Source of the DNA: Owenia fusiformis
Taxonomy: Eukaryota; Annelida; Polychaeta; Sabellida; Oweniidae
Assembly (NCBI GenBank): GCA_903813345.2
Contig: CAIIXF020000008.1
Span: 30,964,867-31,028,866, forward strand
Reading direction: 5' to 3'
DNA: 64,000 nt
Shown here one piece after another: positions 1-40,090 of the stretch (the stretch's first letter is position 1; each line of letters begins with the position of its first letter). The notes under the pieces were generated by a model, which was given only the letters and a program-made list of their open reading frames with translations, searched no databases and was not told where the DNA came from. Position numbers and translations under genes: made by a program.

Positions 1-396
1 TCAACAAGATTTAAAAGCTGCATCGTGATGACTCTGTTGTATTTGGGTTTCATATAGCTATATTTTATATTGGTGGGAGAAAAAGCTAGCGCATATTACT
101 GCCTAATGCTACATTACAAACACCCTGGTTTATTTGTTTATATTATTTAAGAAGCATGCTAGATGCTACAGTTTATAGCTTTTTTGTCCTTTTTGTGTTT
201 CAGTTTAGCAATGATCTTAAAGACACACAAAAACATGAATACAAAGTTCTATGTGAATAAAATAGAAAGATAACTCCCATCCTCATCCCTATTTCTATCT
301 GTTGTTTAAAGTACCAACGCTATGTTTTATGGTCATATTATATCAAATGTACTTTACTTTTGTAACGCTGTGTTATTCTCGATGCTCTGTGAGTCT

Positions 397-514
397 GGGG
401 TTCGTTTTTCGTACGATCGTAACTTACGATTCCGAGAAAACCATTTGTTTCTGTTTTGATGAACAATGACTTGCGACCAAATCGTAAGTTACGATGGTTT
501 CAAAAACGGACCCC
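397..514. repeat. Small foldback MITE-like element
   Basis: The two ends are inverted copies of each other. The left end runs from GGGGTTCGTTTTTCG through CGTAACTTACGATT, and the right end runs from AATCGTAAGTTACGATGG to AAAAACGGACCCC. About 45 bases lie between the arms. There is no coding capacity. This looks like a miniature non-autonomous element that can fold into a hairpin. Confidence 0.6.
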
Positions 515-904
515 TGTGTCATAAATATCCTCCAATACTTAAGAAAGCAGGAAAGTGAAAATCTGCATGTAGTGGTATCATTTTCATTTGAAAAACCTGT
601 TTAGATATGCTACAGTATGGAGGTTTATATTAATCATAAAAGACCTACTGAGGACTAAAAAGTAAAATTTCCAAGGTCAAAGTAGTGGTAATAACATCAT
701 TTTCATTTGAACTTGTTAAAACAACAATATGGAGGTTAAACCTAAGACGGTGAGCATATTTTACATTCTCAATTAGTGATCAAAACTCCCCTTGACGTAC
801 ACATTTTATAATTTAAAATAATAACAATAGACAGTCTTCGACATGTTTTTACTCCAGAAATGAAAATTTGGAGTTATAATATTATTGGGTTGTTAACAAT
901 GTAA

Positions 905-2167
905 TACAAGGCATTAACATAACAAAATGTCACCACCTAGTTGCTCACAATATTATGTGTTCACTCTTAAGTCAGATTTTAATTTCTGAGAAAAAGGTCA
1001 ATGTGAAGCAATGTGAAAATACCTTTTTTGACCCTGAGAAGGTCATTGGAGGTGAAATCTCAATTCTAAAGTCAGATTTGAACTTCTGAGAGCTTGTAGA
1101 TAATTTTGAAAAAAATTAGTCAATTTGAAGCAAGTTGAAAAAATACCTTTTTGATTTTGAACTTGAGAAGGTCATTGAAGGTCAAATCTTTTTTTACCTT
1201 GAGAATGTCATTAAAAGTCAAATCTATAGTCAGATTTGAACTTCTGAAAACTAGTAGATAATTTTTTAAAAAAAAGGTCAATTTGAAGCAAGTTGAAAAA
1301 AGACCTTTTTGACCCTTTTTTGACCATGAAAAAGTCTCAATGAAGGTCAAATCTCAAATCTAAAGTCAATGTGAAACAGGTGAAAATATCTTTTAGACCC
1401 TGAGAAGGTCATTGAAGGTCTCAATTCTAAAGTCAGATTTGAACTTCTGATAACTTGTGGATGATTTTGAAAAAATGGTCAATTTGAAACAAGTTGAAAA
1501 AATACCTTTTTGACCTTTTTATTACCCTTTTTTACCTTTAAAAGGTCATCGAAGGTCAAATCTAATATATAAAGTCAGATTTGAACTTCTGAAAGCTTGT
1601 AGATGATTCTGAAAAAACTGAAGTCAGTCTAAACAGTATTTGTTAAGTTATTGTAAGTTTTAAGAATTTGTTACAGACGCCAACCGCCGATTACCCTGCG
1701 TGCAGAGTCTAGTTAAACTACACTCTGCCTAGTAGAGACCATATCAAAGGTTAGTAGCCCCGTCCCCACGACGGGTACCGGTGACAGTTTGGGTAATAAA
1801 TCACTTCTGACTTACGCGCTGACCTTTCTTCCACCAATTAGCGAGCTTGAAGAAACATACGCCAAATGCGTTCTAATTAAATATGAGCATGCCATTGGTC
1901 AATTCCGGGCTTAACGATGACGTCAGAAGGAATGACCATATATAGAACGTCGGTCAAATTTGGCCGACGAACACTGATTGGCGTGGTGAGTTCACAGGTT
2001 TATTTTAGTTTGAAAGAGTGAAGACGAAGCTCTCTTTTAAGAAGTCAGTGAAGTCAAACGAATGCAAAAGGGTAACCGCCGATCGCCAACCACCAACCTC
2101 CGATCGCCGCCACAAAAAACAGAAACCATAACAATATGTCACCAATTTTTTGTAGTGACATAAAAAC
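905..2167. repeat. Composite dispersed element with internal tandem array
   Basis: The left end matches the start of a family that recurs in the window (GGCATTAACAT...AAAATGTCACCACC). The right end matches its terminal hairpin (ATAACAATATGTCACCA...TAGTGACATAAAAA). Between them, 963-1640 holds four to five imperfect tandem copies of a roughly 150-200 bp unit containing CAGATTTGAACTTCTGA and GAAGGTCAAATCT. A more GC-rich promoter-like block follows at about 1690-2090. A single-unit relative sits at 11,890-12,105. Confidence 0.6.
1894..1945 (+). promoter_or_regulatory. Promoter-like cassette (inverted CCAAT, CRE, TATA)
   Basis: Within 52 bases lie ATTGG (1894-1898, an inverted CCAAT box), a perfect palindromic CRE TGACGTCA (1918-1925) and a TATA-like TATATAG (1939-1945). 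The TATA lies 14 bases after the CRE. The block is nested in a dispersed repeat and no downstream ORF is evident, so it may be a promoter carried by a mobile element. Function is inferred from motifs only. Confidence 0.35.
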
Positions 2168-2639
2168 TGATTTACTGGATTAAGATTATATTTATGCTTC
2201 CTTACTATATAAAGCCCACACCTTTTGGATGAAAATTTAGGTCATCTTAATCACATAAGACCTACTGAGGCCTGAAAAAGTAAACCTTCAAAGGTCATCA
2301 AAGTAGGCCAATGGATATTTTCTAAAATTAAAACATTGATATGTTTGGAACAAGGCAAAATCCAGCCTGTAGCCATTATTATTTTGAAGAGATCCTGTTA
2401 TCACTGCATACTAGGAACTGTTCTAGAACTGTTCAGAAGGCGGTATAAGTATAAATTAACATGGGACTCAATGTAAGCGTGCAATATTTTCAAGGCCTGC
2501 TAATATCCACTTGGGCCAATTTTTAACACTTCGGCAGAAATCCAAAATAAAAGTTTTACTGATACTTTGATCAAAAATGGTGACTTATATTGGTATATAG
2601 AATGTGCAATTCTAGGTTTATATTCCCGTAACTAGAGAC

Positions 2640-2880
2640 GTTAAGCTACACATATTTAACAAAACTTGAACGTGAACTTCAATGCGCGCGCAGATAAATG
2701 ACGTAAGATTTGTTTATTTCCTGTGGGCCATCGTGGAGTTTACAAGTCGATTCATGAGATTATCATATTCGTGCAATTTACAGACGCATATTCAACAAAG
2801 CATGAACATGTACTTCTATGCGCGCGCAGGAAAATGACGTCAGATTAGTCTACTTTCTACAGGTAAGCGTGAAAGTTACA
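2640..2880. repeat. Tandem duplication of a CRE-containing ~130-bp unit
   Basis: Two diverged copies of one unit lie next to each other. Each has an AACAAA(A/G)C(T/A)TGAAC stretch, then ATGCGCGCGCAG, then a CRE-like site (AATGACGTAAGATT in copy 1, AATGACGTCAGATTAG in copy 2). No ORF is supported here. Confidence 0.45.
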
Positions 2881-3807
2881 GGTTTTTACGTGTAGATGAG
2901 TGATTACACGTCACTCATTACGCGACGTGATTGATTTTAGCTATGTTCTAGGATGGCCCGGGAGCCCATATTTGATACAAACAATCTTGCTTGTTATATT
3001 GGTAAACCCTAATCCTTAATTGGAAATAATAATACATTTTAATGAGTAAATTACAACTTCAAATGTGATCGATTGGTCATTCCGTACAGTATAAATAGGC
3101 AGGGCTAATTTGATACCCGGGGCTTGGTACAATATGTATACTAAACGAAATGAAATGACAACCAGGGCCTACGATTGCCTTATCACAACGATTGCCTTAT
3201 CATTTGATTTGCCTGAATCTGAATGACTGAATGACCTGAATTGGTTGCAAATTAAATAATTTCACAATTAATATGACAGAAATGGTATTTCACATCAGAT
3301 GTGCAAATATAAAGTTTGCAATGGATTCAGGTCATACTTCAAATTAAAAGATTATACATTTTTTCATCATTTTTTCCTACAAAATGGCTATAGAAAATGC
3401 TTCAAAAGCAATATTACACTTATGAAATCCAATACAACTTTGTAAATCCAAAGATTATACTGTTATGTTTCATTAATTAATAACATATTTGGATAAGATG
3501 TAGGGATGTGTAGGATGCAAATGGATTTTGACGGTCACACAAAGACTTCCTAGTTTGGCATTTCTACCCCTGTACACTTTATGATTGAACATTGGCCCTA
3601 ATAAGTGGCCCATACATCAATACAGTGCTGAATATAGGTCAACAAGATACTAGTGTACATATAAATGTAATGATAAAAGCAGTATATTTATTTTGAAAAA
3701 TCAGATGAATTTATTTTGTTCATGGGGAGATCATAATGGAGGGCGCACTAGATCATTTAATTGTGGTTGAATATGAAATAAAGCAAAAATAAAAAACACA
3801 ATGTTTT

Positions 3808-3880
3808 GATGCGACCAGATTCGAACCCAGGCCTTACGGACACGAGTCCGAAGTGCTATCCATTACACCATAGAGACATG
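3808..3880 (-). repeat. Degenerate tRNA-derived sequence (SINE head or pseudo-tRNA)
   Basis: Read on the minus strand there is an A-box-like TGGTGTAATGGATAGCAC and a B-box-like GGGTTCGAATC, in the spacing of a tRNA gene. The anticodon arm closes with only a four- to six-base loop. The T stem and acceptor stem do not pair. It is therefore a tRNA relic, probably the head of a SINE, not a working tRNA. Confidence 0.55.
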
Positions 3881-4109
3881 ACCTTTAAATACAAACACCA
3901 CATAAATATACCACCACGTCCACTGGCATGGTTTCAGACGTGTAGCTTAACATAAAATTTTCTTAAACGTGTACTTGAGCGAGGACTTACACGTTCAGGT
4001 TCACGGTTTGCATTAATACGTGTAGCTTAACCTCTCTACTGACTCCCCTATCACTACATGTAAAACTAAATAAGTAGACACGTATGCTATTTCCTCACGA
4101 TCCTTTAAA

Positions 4110-4154
4110 AGGTACAGAGGCAGAAAGTCCTTTAAAAGATACAGAGGCAGAAAG
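4110..4154. repeat. Short tandem duplication (~26 bp unit)
   Basis: The unit TCCTTTAAAAGGTACAGAGG followed by CAGAAAG occurs twice in a row with one mismatch. It is non-coding. Confidence 0.5.
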
Positions 4155-4894
4155 TAGTCAGGTTAATTTGACTTTAAAATAATATAAAAGATTCGTATAA
4201 CAGAAATAATATCTTATGGGTCACAGTCAACTATGGCTGTATCATTCACAAAAGTTTTAAAAAGATTTGCTCAACAGAAATAGTAATGTCACATTCAACT
4301 GTAGCTGCATCAATCAGAAGAAAAACAATGTTAACTCATATGCTATCTCGCTCACAATCTCTTTGAAAGGAGAAAAAACACATTAGGAAAAAATTATCTG
4401 TTTGCTAGATCTGTTAAATGTAGTTTGACAATGATTTTCCTGCAGTTGCTAAAATGCTATAACCCTAATATCATGACCTACACCTCGAAATATAGAAGTC
4501 ATAAAATAAATAACCACGCACTGCATCGCTAGACCATCTGTCGAGACAGTGTATCTCATGCTTGGAGAAGTTGTATTTTTGAGATATGTGTATACTTAGA
4601 AGAATATTACACCATCTAATGACAACTTGGCTAATTGGTGGCCATTTCCAAAAATAGCAGCCATGGCCTTTCGATGGGATTTGCTATGCTTTGGCATTGC
4701 TGGTATCTAAGTTTCAGAAAAGATTGAGATTGTAAAGAAAGCATTAGCATCTTTTTTGAAGACTGTGTCCAACATGTTACCACCATTTTATTTGCTATCC
4801 CTCCTTACTCCTTTGAGTACTTTTCTTAGCCACTGTTGAGATCTATCTAAAGGATAAATCATGCATTAGATCCATCTGAAGGGTAACCAATAAG

Positions 4895-5941
4895 CTAATC
4901 CATTGGAATCCAATTCGGCAAATAATAGTCCGAAATATGAACATCTCCAGCTAGTCTACTACCTTTCCTTGGCCAGTGTTTATAATAAATAACAGTTCCT
5001 CTGGATAGGAACCCTGCCCACCATCCGAATGTTCCTGTAGACATGATGACATGGTTACACTTGCTTAAGATTGCCATGTCAGTGATGGCTTCATTGTTCT
5101 CGGAGAAAGAAACACTTGTTGATTTGATATTCTCTTTACACCATTTGATATCATCGGAGCAGACTATAAAGTGGACATTGGTGAATTTCTCCTGGGCATA
5201 TTTAATAGCATTGTTGAAATAGCTCACAGGAGGTACTACAAAACCCTGTTGTCCGAGTTTAAGAAAATCCCCACGCCTCACATGTATACCTACATATGTG
5301 GTTTTTAAGTTTGGTTTTGCATTTCTCAAGAATTTATTTGCTGCTTTATTGATTGTTTTCCTGAATTGAAATTCTTTCCGGATTTCATTTTGCACATTGT
5401 CAAAGTATTTGTAACTCTGTAAACCACCTGATAGAGTGTAGTTTTGTGTATTGTTTAACTGCATATAGCTTTTTTGAAATATACAGCAACTTTTCGTTGG
5501 GCTTACCCTTTGAGACCCTACTGGGAGGCCAGTGTTTGTAGGAATAGCAGATAGGTGGAAATAACTCATAAAATCAATTGTCTTCCTTGGTACCGATTTT
5601 GGCATCAATATACATAGATTATTTTCCTTTGCAATGCCAAATGTTGAAGCATACTGAAACATGATATTTCCTAGTCTTGATCTAACAAAATAGTTAACTC
5701 CAATGTACGAACAATTAATGTTATTGAAGTCAAAGTTTTGTTTGTCTGATTTGTTTAGACTTACGGTACGTCCATGTTCTCTTGTTTTGAGCATTTTTTG
5801 AGAAGTTTTGATATGTTCCAAACTAATGTTTTTCATTGTTTTGATTATTTTAGGCATGTGTTCCATTTCCTTAAGTTTTTCTATGTAAATGTAACTTAAA
5901 ATTGATAATAAAATAAGTGCAATTAAAATGTATTTATTTCC
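4895..5941 (-). CDS. Alpha-1,2-fucosyltransferase, GT11 family (last exon)
   Basis: This encodes a Golgi glycosyltransferase that would transfer fucose from GDP-fucose to galactose on glycans. Counting from the internal methionine at 5866, the domain begins with RLGNIMFQYA (residues 64-73). It carries the GT11 donor-site motif HVRRGD (195-200), SDD (237-239) and the acceptor-loop STGTFGWWAGFL (276-287), then ends in WIPMD. The open frame runs upstream of that methionine into a hydrophobic run (YILIALILLSILSYIYI) that fits the signal anchor of a type II Golgi enzyme. A TGA stops the frame just above it, and a good acceptor (TTGCCAG) ends at 5942, so the exon probably starts at 5941. A short upstream exon with the true start is not located. 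A poly(A) signal lies at 4787-4792 (minus). Family assignment is firm; substrate is inferred. Confidence 0.9.
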   Translation of the reverse strand, partial: GNKYILIALILLSILSYIYIEKLKEMEHMPKIIKTMKNISLEHIKTSQKMLKTREHGRTVSLNKSDKQNFDFNNINCSYIGVNYFVRSRLGNIMFQYASTFGIAKENNLCILMPKSVPRKTIDFMSYFHLSAIPTNTGLPVGSQRVSPTKSCCIFQKSYMQLNNTQNYTLSGGLQSYKYFDNVQNEIRKEFQFRKTINKAANKFLRNAKPNLKTTYVGIHVRRGDFLKLGQQGFVVPPVSYFNNAIKYAQEKFTNVHFIVCSDDIKWCKENIKSTSVSFSENNEAITDMAILSKCNHVIMSTGTFGWWAGFLSRGTVIYYKHWPRKGSRLAGDVHISDYYLPNWIPMD

Positions 5942-7547
5942 CTGGCAAAGTCATATTGAAACTGCCTACACCAGCCTAAATGAAGTTAAATTCTTAGTCT
6001 GAGTTTGTTTAGATACAACTGTTCTCACTAAATTAAGACCTGTATCTTACATCACCATATGAAGTATATTTCAGTCAACTTTCCTTGCCTCTTTTTGGCT
6101 CCTTTTTAGCTCAGATGCTATGAACTATTTTGATCACCTGAACTTTCTTATTTTCAATCTTCATATTATTTAACCATATCAAACTGACAAGATTCCTCAG
6201 TTGATTATATGGTTGTCTGATTGAAAAAGGTTTTGCCTCGTGCTGTTTACACTGAGAGTTTTAAACTGACAAAGTCAATTTATGTTTTGACATTAAAGGA
6301 AGAATCTGATCTATAGGGGGTGACAAAATTACAAGCAAAATGTATAATTGACCTACCAATCTAATCCTTACAATACCAAATACAATATCTCCGAAAAGAT
6401 TCACAATATGTTATAAATTGGTGAAGTTATTAATGATTCAAGGTGCAAAAATGATTGAAAAATGTTTAAATTCTCCCAAATAATAAGAATGGTTACCATT
6501 CTTATAGAAAAATAATACATTATTGTAAAAATCTATAGTTTTCCTGGAATAAAGTATGCACTTTTGTGAGTTTTAGAAAATAGACATGACAAGGAATGAC
6601 ATGAGCCAAAAATATTCTAAAATTGAAACAATTTTTTGTTTAGCCTGCTCGCTAGATCTGATTCTCTCTTTAATATCTGTTTACTGTGCTTACTTGAGCG
6701 GTAAGTCACTCAGAATATCAACATTAAATAATATTACAACACTGCATATTGAAAATGTTCTCACAAATACAAGCTAAATGACACATATTTTTATAATACA
6801 GTAGAAATGTCATGATGACTACTTTTCATTAACTTGCGGCAATAAAGTTCTTTTTCCTAGTATCCCTACTATAAATGTCTTAAGCCGATAACCTAGCTTT
6901 ACATATATTAAGTGACTCTTAGGTGTAAAATGCTCTCTACAATGAGACTTGCTATATTCACACTACTATACCTTGCATTTGGTGTTCATGAGCAACCCAT
7001 TTGGCTTATTAGTAAAGATTATGTATTTGTTTTTATTTGTCTGTTCCTTATGAATGGTTTATCGGTTGAAAATTAGATGCTAGTAAGGCACTTTCAAAAA
7101 TATATTAAACAATTCAATTAGACAAACAAAGTATCTTATGCATTTCTAGGTGTTAGGTATAGTAGTGTGTATTACTGTTGGATATTAGATGGCCTCATCA
7201 GGAGGAGGGGATCCGAGACTCCTATTGAATTTTATGTCACCGCCAGAAGTAGTGACATATTGCTATAGTTTGTTGATGGTGTTTGGAAGTGGTGTCAATT
7301 TACAGTTTTGAGCATTGACCGATTAACCGAGGGTTTTTACCTGCTAAAGTTACCAGATAACTGGTGTGAAGATTTACTTGGTAAAGGTCTTGAAAAAAAA
7401 CATTTGGAAAGACAACATTTAAAAATTTGAAAGGATTCCTGTAGGTGCTAAGGGAAAAATAGCCTATTGCAGTGGTTAACTTTTTGGTTGGCTATTTAGA
7501 ATTAATGCATTTAATATATATTTACGTACATTGTCGTGCTCCCATAG
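5942..7547. other. Gene-poor stretch with one MITE and one exon-like ORF
   Basis: No gene is recognised. At 6586-6700 (plus) an open frame starts with ATG, contains a hydrophobic segment (CLACSLDLILSLISVYCAYL) and ends at a strong donor (G|GTAAGTC) in phase 1. Its phase does not match the next plus-strand exon at 7548, so it stays an orphan exon candidate. A MITE copy lies at 6959-7169, and a reverse copy of the window's GTCACCA hairpin family near 7225-7270. Confidence 0.4.
6959..7169 (+). mobile_element. MITE copy 1 (TIR CACACTACTATACCT)
   Basis: A 211-bp element is bounded by the 15-bp perfect inverted ends CACACTACTATACCT and AGGTATAGTAGTGTG. The body includes GTTCATGAGCAACCCATTTG. A second copy lies in opposite orientation at 15,985-16,194. 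There is no ORF, so it is non-autonomous. Confidence 0.75.
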
Positions 7548-8901
7548 GTACAACAGGTGCAATTGTCTGATCTCCCAAGATTGTGGGTTAGGAAGGCAGT
7601 GAATATTATCTTTGCTTTTGATCTGAACAAGGTTGGCTATTGGTATATTGGATCTGACAATGTCATGGAGTATGGAGACAGGCTTGTAAAGATTGGTAAG
7701 TTTAATATGGAGAAACTTCATTTGCTAATTTGTTTTGCTGATTTTGAAATGGAAATCAGAATATCCTTTCCTAATATTTTGCAAAGCAGTGCCCAAATAA
7801 TGATCTATACACTCCACTGTTCATAGTATATCAGTAAATCAGCAATTTTTTTCTTTACTTTTAACTTAAACTCATAATTAGAATTGTACATTACATTACC
7901 TTTCAGGTGGTTTGGACGGTAGAAATGCTGACAAAGTTTATGCATTTTGTAAAGAGTGTGTGGTGGAAACAAAAAAACAATACCCTAATTTTTGGTCTGA
8001 AAAATCATTGGTAGACACAATACTGAGTCTTTGGGCAGCCATTCACAATCCTGAAGTGATGAAATGTTGGGCTGTTTTTTGGAGATGCCTATTTCAGGTA
8101 TGCATAGTTAATTGCTGTATCACTTGTTTTATTTTAAACATTTTATGACTTTTTACACATTTATGATAGAAATAACCAGACAGTGTATTGTTAACTTTTG
8201 GCATAAATTATCAGGACATATAACTCAAACTAGAAATCGGCAACTCCACAAGCAGCAAATCCAAACGAACACTTAGATGTTCATATATAACAATGTAATA
8301 TTTACCATCTACCCTACCCTTGATTAAATTGGCAGATATTAAAAGACATACATTAGAGATATATCTGAATTTCGAATTAAGCATTTCGGTGACCATTTAG
8401 GAGTTTAAAAGGCACAAATCACAAAGACATTACAAAATTTGAGATGCAATATTAATAGTATAATGTAACCATACTTTGGATAGATCTCTAAAGTAACAGT
8501 GAATTCTTGCTCTTGGCAGACGTTTTGACTTAATGTTTTTCGCATCTGATGACAATCATAAAATGTATAAGAGTGACGTCACTGACTAATGGGTTAACTT
8601 GAATTGCTTATTCATTACACTCATTTTATTCTGAGAATAATATCTATAAACTGTATATACCATATTAACATTATAGGCTATCGACTTCAACTCGAATGGG
8701 TACATCAGCTTTAATGAGTATATCATCTACTGGAAAGCCTATAACTTTGACCCAACTCTGGCAAGGATGCAGTTCGATTATATTGATACAAACGGTGATG
8801 GGAAAATCTCAGAGGACGAGCTTGTTGAGGCCTTCGCTGATTATTTGTTCAATGATAGTGATAACGGAAATAGATTCTTTGGACCATTAATTGACTTTTA
8901 A
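7548..8901 (+). CDS. Sarcoplasmic calcium-binding protein-like EF-hand protein
   Basis: Three exons join in phase: 7548-7695, 7907-8097 and 8677-8901, giving about 187 residues to the stop. That is close to the usual ~175-195 of invertebrate sarcoplasmic calcium-binding proteins, which act as soluble calcium buffers in muscle and nerve cytosol. The last exon holds two canonical EF loops, DFNSNGYISFNE and DTNGDGKISEDE. It ends NRFFGPLIDF, and an FFGPL-type tail is typical of this family. The first loop (FDLNKVGYWYIGSD) is degenerate and the second site is not recognisable, so two working calcium sites are expected. The first exon begins after the acceptor CCCATAG; a second acceptor (CAACAG, exon from 7557) is equally possible. 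The initiating methionine must lie in a short upstream exon that I did not find. Calexcitin or a related buffer is the alternative. Confidence 0.85.
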
Positions 8902-37674
<28,773 letters not shown>

Positions 37675-38874
37675 ATGGATCCGATTACGAGGAAAAGACT
37701 TAGAGCGAATTATGTAGTGTTAGTGCGCAACTTGACTGCTGATCATGTTCTCGACAGATTGTATCAAGAAGCAGTTGTCACAGAAGAAGACTGTGAAGAT
37801 ATCCGAGCGGAAGTTACGAGAGCTCAAGGAGTACGCCATTTGCTCAGTGTATTACAACGTAAATCAAATCCAAAAACTTTTGAAATATTTTGTGATTCTC
37901 TACGTGAAGCAACTTATGATTTTCTTGCCGATCTGCTGATAAATATTGACCCTGATGATGTAGCTTCTTCACCGGAAGAAGAAACTGATACACTGACAGA
38001 ACTAAAATCGCAGCTGAAAGAGCAGAATGTTATTGTACGTCTAACAAAATTAGAAATGGAGAAAGCGAAGCTCCAAATCGCAGACTTACGAAAGAGCATG
38101 CAAGATTTGATGGACAGTAAAGAAAAAATCAGCCACTATGAACGACTCATTGCAGAGCTTGAAAGTGAGAGAGAGAAACAAGATGAAAAAATGTCGAATC
38201 TGGTTGAAACAATAGAGCAAAACCTTGACCACTACAAAGAAATAATGGGCAGTAATGAAGCATTGAATGATCCTGATATCAAATATAAAGTAAAATGTGT
38301 CGTCATCGGTGATGGGGAATCTGGCAAAACATCAATGTGTATGACATATGGTAAAAAACAGTTCCCAAAGCAAGATTACGTCCCTACTGTGTTTGATCAT
38401 TATATCATGAATTTTATCTTCAAAAAACAGAATGCAGTCCTTGAGGTTTGGGAAACAGCGGGTCAGGATGATTACGACCGACTCCGCACACTAACCTACC
38501 CAAATACCGATGTAGGAATTATCTGTTTCTCTGTAACCAATAGAAAATCAGCCCAAAATGTTATTGATAAGTGGGTTCCTGAATTTAAAAAATATCTTCC
38601 AAATGTGCCTTATATCATAATTGGTACAAAAACTGATCTTAGAAAAAATGTAGACAAGGTCAAAGAAATAGAGGAAAGTGGCGGGGATATTATGACTTGG
38701 GAAAATGGTGAAGAAATTGCAGATAAGGCTGGAGCGCAACAATATCTTGAATGCTCATCACAGCTTCTTGATGGGCTCGAAGAAGTTTTTTACACTGGAT
38801 TAATCATGGGTCTCAAATATAGGAAAGATCAACGCAAAAAGAACAAGAATCAAAAACAATGCTCTATGTCTTAA
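37675..38874 (+). CDS. CARD / coiled-coil / Rho-family GTPase fusion
   Basis: A single exon encodes 399 residues. Residues 1-90 fit a caspase-recruitment domain (LRANYVVLVRNL, VLDRLYQEAVVTEEDCEDIR, RHLLSVLQRK, TFEIFCDSLRE). Residues 105-190 are a charged coiled coil. Residues 204-382 are a Rho GTPase: P-loop GDGESGKT (212-219), switch I YVPTVFDHY with the key threonine (238), switch II WETAGQDDYDRLR, TKTD (318-321), a Rho insert and ECSS (359-362). It ends in a lysine-rich tail and CSMS, a CAAX box that predicts farnesylation. The catalytic glutamine and the Gly12 equivalent are kept, but the DTAGQ aspartate is Glu260. CARDs join homotypic innate-immune or death complexes, and Rho proteins switch on actin and oxidase effectors. 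The fusion implies a GTP-controlled, membrane-bound CARD platform; that function is inference. It has an intact frame and matches no processed-copy hallmark I can see. Confidence 0.93.
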   Translation: MDPITRKRLRANYVVLVRNLTADHVLDRLYQEAVVTEEDCEDIRAEVTRAQGVRHLLSVLQRKSNPKTFEIFCDSLREATYDFLADLLINIDPDDVASSPEEETDTLTELKSQLKEQNVIVRLTKLEMEKAKLQIADLRKSMQDLMDSKEKISHYERLIAELESEREKQDEKMSNLVETIEQNLDHYKEIMGSNEALNDPDIKYKVKCVVIGDGESGKTSMCMTYGKKQFPKQDYVPTVFDHYIMNFIFKKQNAVLEVWETAGQDDYDRLRTLTYPNTDVGIICFSVTNRKSAQNVIDKWVPEFKKYLPNVPYIIIGTKTDLRKNVDKVKEIEESGGDIMTWENGEEIADKAGAQQYLECSSQLLDGLEEVFYTGLIMGLKYRKDQRKKNKNQKQCSMS

Positions 38875-40090
38875 ATTTTATCGCAATTTGCTGAATCTTT
38901 GTGGTTAGAGTGGTTTTGTATTAACAGTGTCATCTGACTAGTCTCAAAATATGTAGATAAAGTATATTTGGACATTTTTTGTATTATATCATTTTTTGTG
39001 ATATATGTACATGTATACCCTATGAATCAACAAGTGTCAACATTACATACATTCATCTGAAATTATATAAATTTGATACTTGATTATTTTTATAAAAGAC
39101 TGTCACTTCACTTATCATGAAAGCCAGACAGTAATAGATCTACTTGTATTGTGATTTATACGGAAATCATTTATTTGAAACTTTTATTGTATGGCTTGGA
39201 AAATTAATCATAAGTAATGCAGACTTTAAAAGAGGCAGCAAAGGTCATTAATGATAGTAGGGATAACTTGATTTTGGAAAATTTGTCACATTTTTCATTC
39301 ACTGCATTCCTTCCTGTTTTGTAAAATATCCCAAAAACGTTATTCCTTGAAAATGTATCAATTTTTTAATTTCTTAAACACTCACAGTCGTTGGTCAGAA
39401 TTGTAAGATGAAAATTTTACATGTGTTAAGAGAAACCATAAATTGAGAAAAAATGTCCTTTATCCTTTACTGCCACTTTAATTATGATCTCCAGTGTTAC
39501 AGAGATGCATTTAGAATTGTAACCAAAATTTCAAAATTGAGGCCTTTGTCTTTAACATATCATAATGGTGCATATGCGGTATATAGCTCAACAGCATTCA
39601 TTTTCCCCAAGTGCCAAGCATTTCTAATACTTAACCATGTTCAACATTGATTTGATTGCGTTATATGTAAATGTTAGATTGTTATAACCATTTTCATATT
39701 TAAATCTATAGGGAAGTCCTTTATGAAGGGATATTGTGATGTTTATTGTTTTAAGTTATGAATCATCCTATTATGGCTAGTTATCTCAGGGTGTTTCTGA
39801 GAACAACTACCCTGGACAAGAATAATTACTATTCCAGGCCTCTTTAGATTAAAAATAAATTTTTGACTCATAAAACTTATCAGAGCCTGTCACACTCAGC
39901 CACTTTTAATTACCATATTTACATATAAAAACAGCTGCAGTGTTTGATTGGTTGAATATATGATGATTCATCTTAAATACTCAGAGGGCAACTGGCAATG
40001 GAAACAGGGTAGGTAATATATCCACTATACTTTATGGTAATGGTTAATTTGTCATCATTTATCTGGCATTTTGTGGCCCTCTTTCAGGTA
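38875..40090. other. 3' flank of the CARD-Rho gene
   Basis: This is AT-rich non-coding sequence. The nearest clear poly(A) signal on the plus strand is AATAAA at 39854-39859, which would give a 3' UTR of about 1 kb. An earlier non-canonical site is possible. No other gene is seen. Confidence 0.4.

Noticed and set aside
1120-1350. 76-codon minus-strand ORF
   Set aside because: It follows the tandem array and is built from its repeated lysine- and phenylalanine-rich translation.
3808-3880. A tRNA gene on the minus strand
   Set aside because: A-box and B-box look right, but the anticodon loop is too short and neither the T stem nor the acceptor stem pairs.
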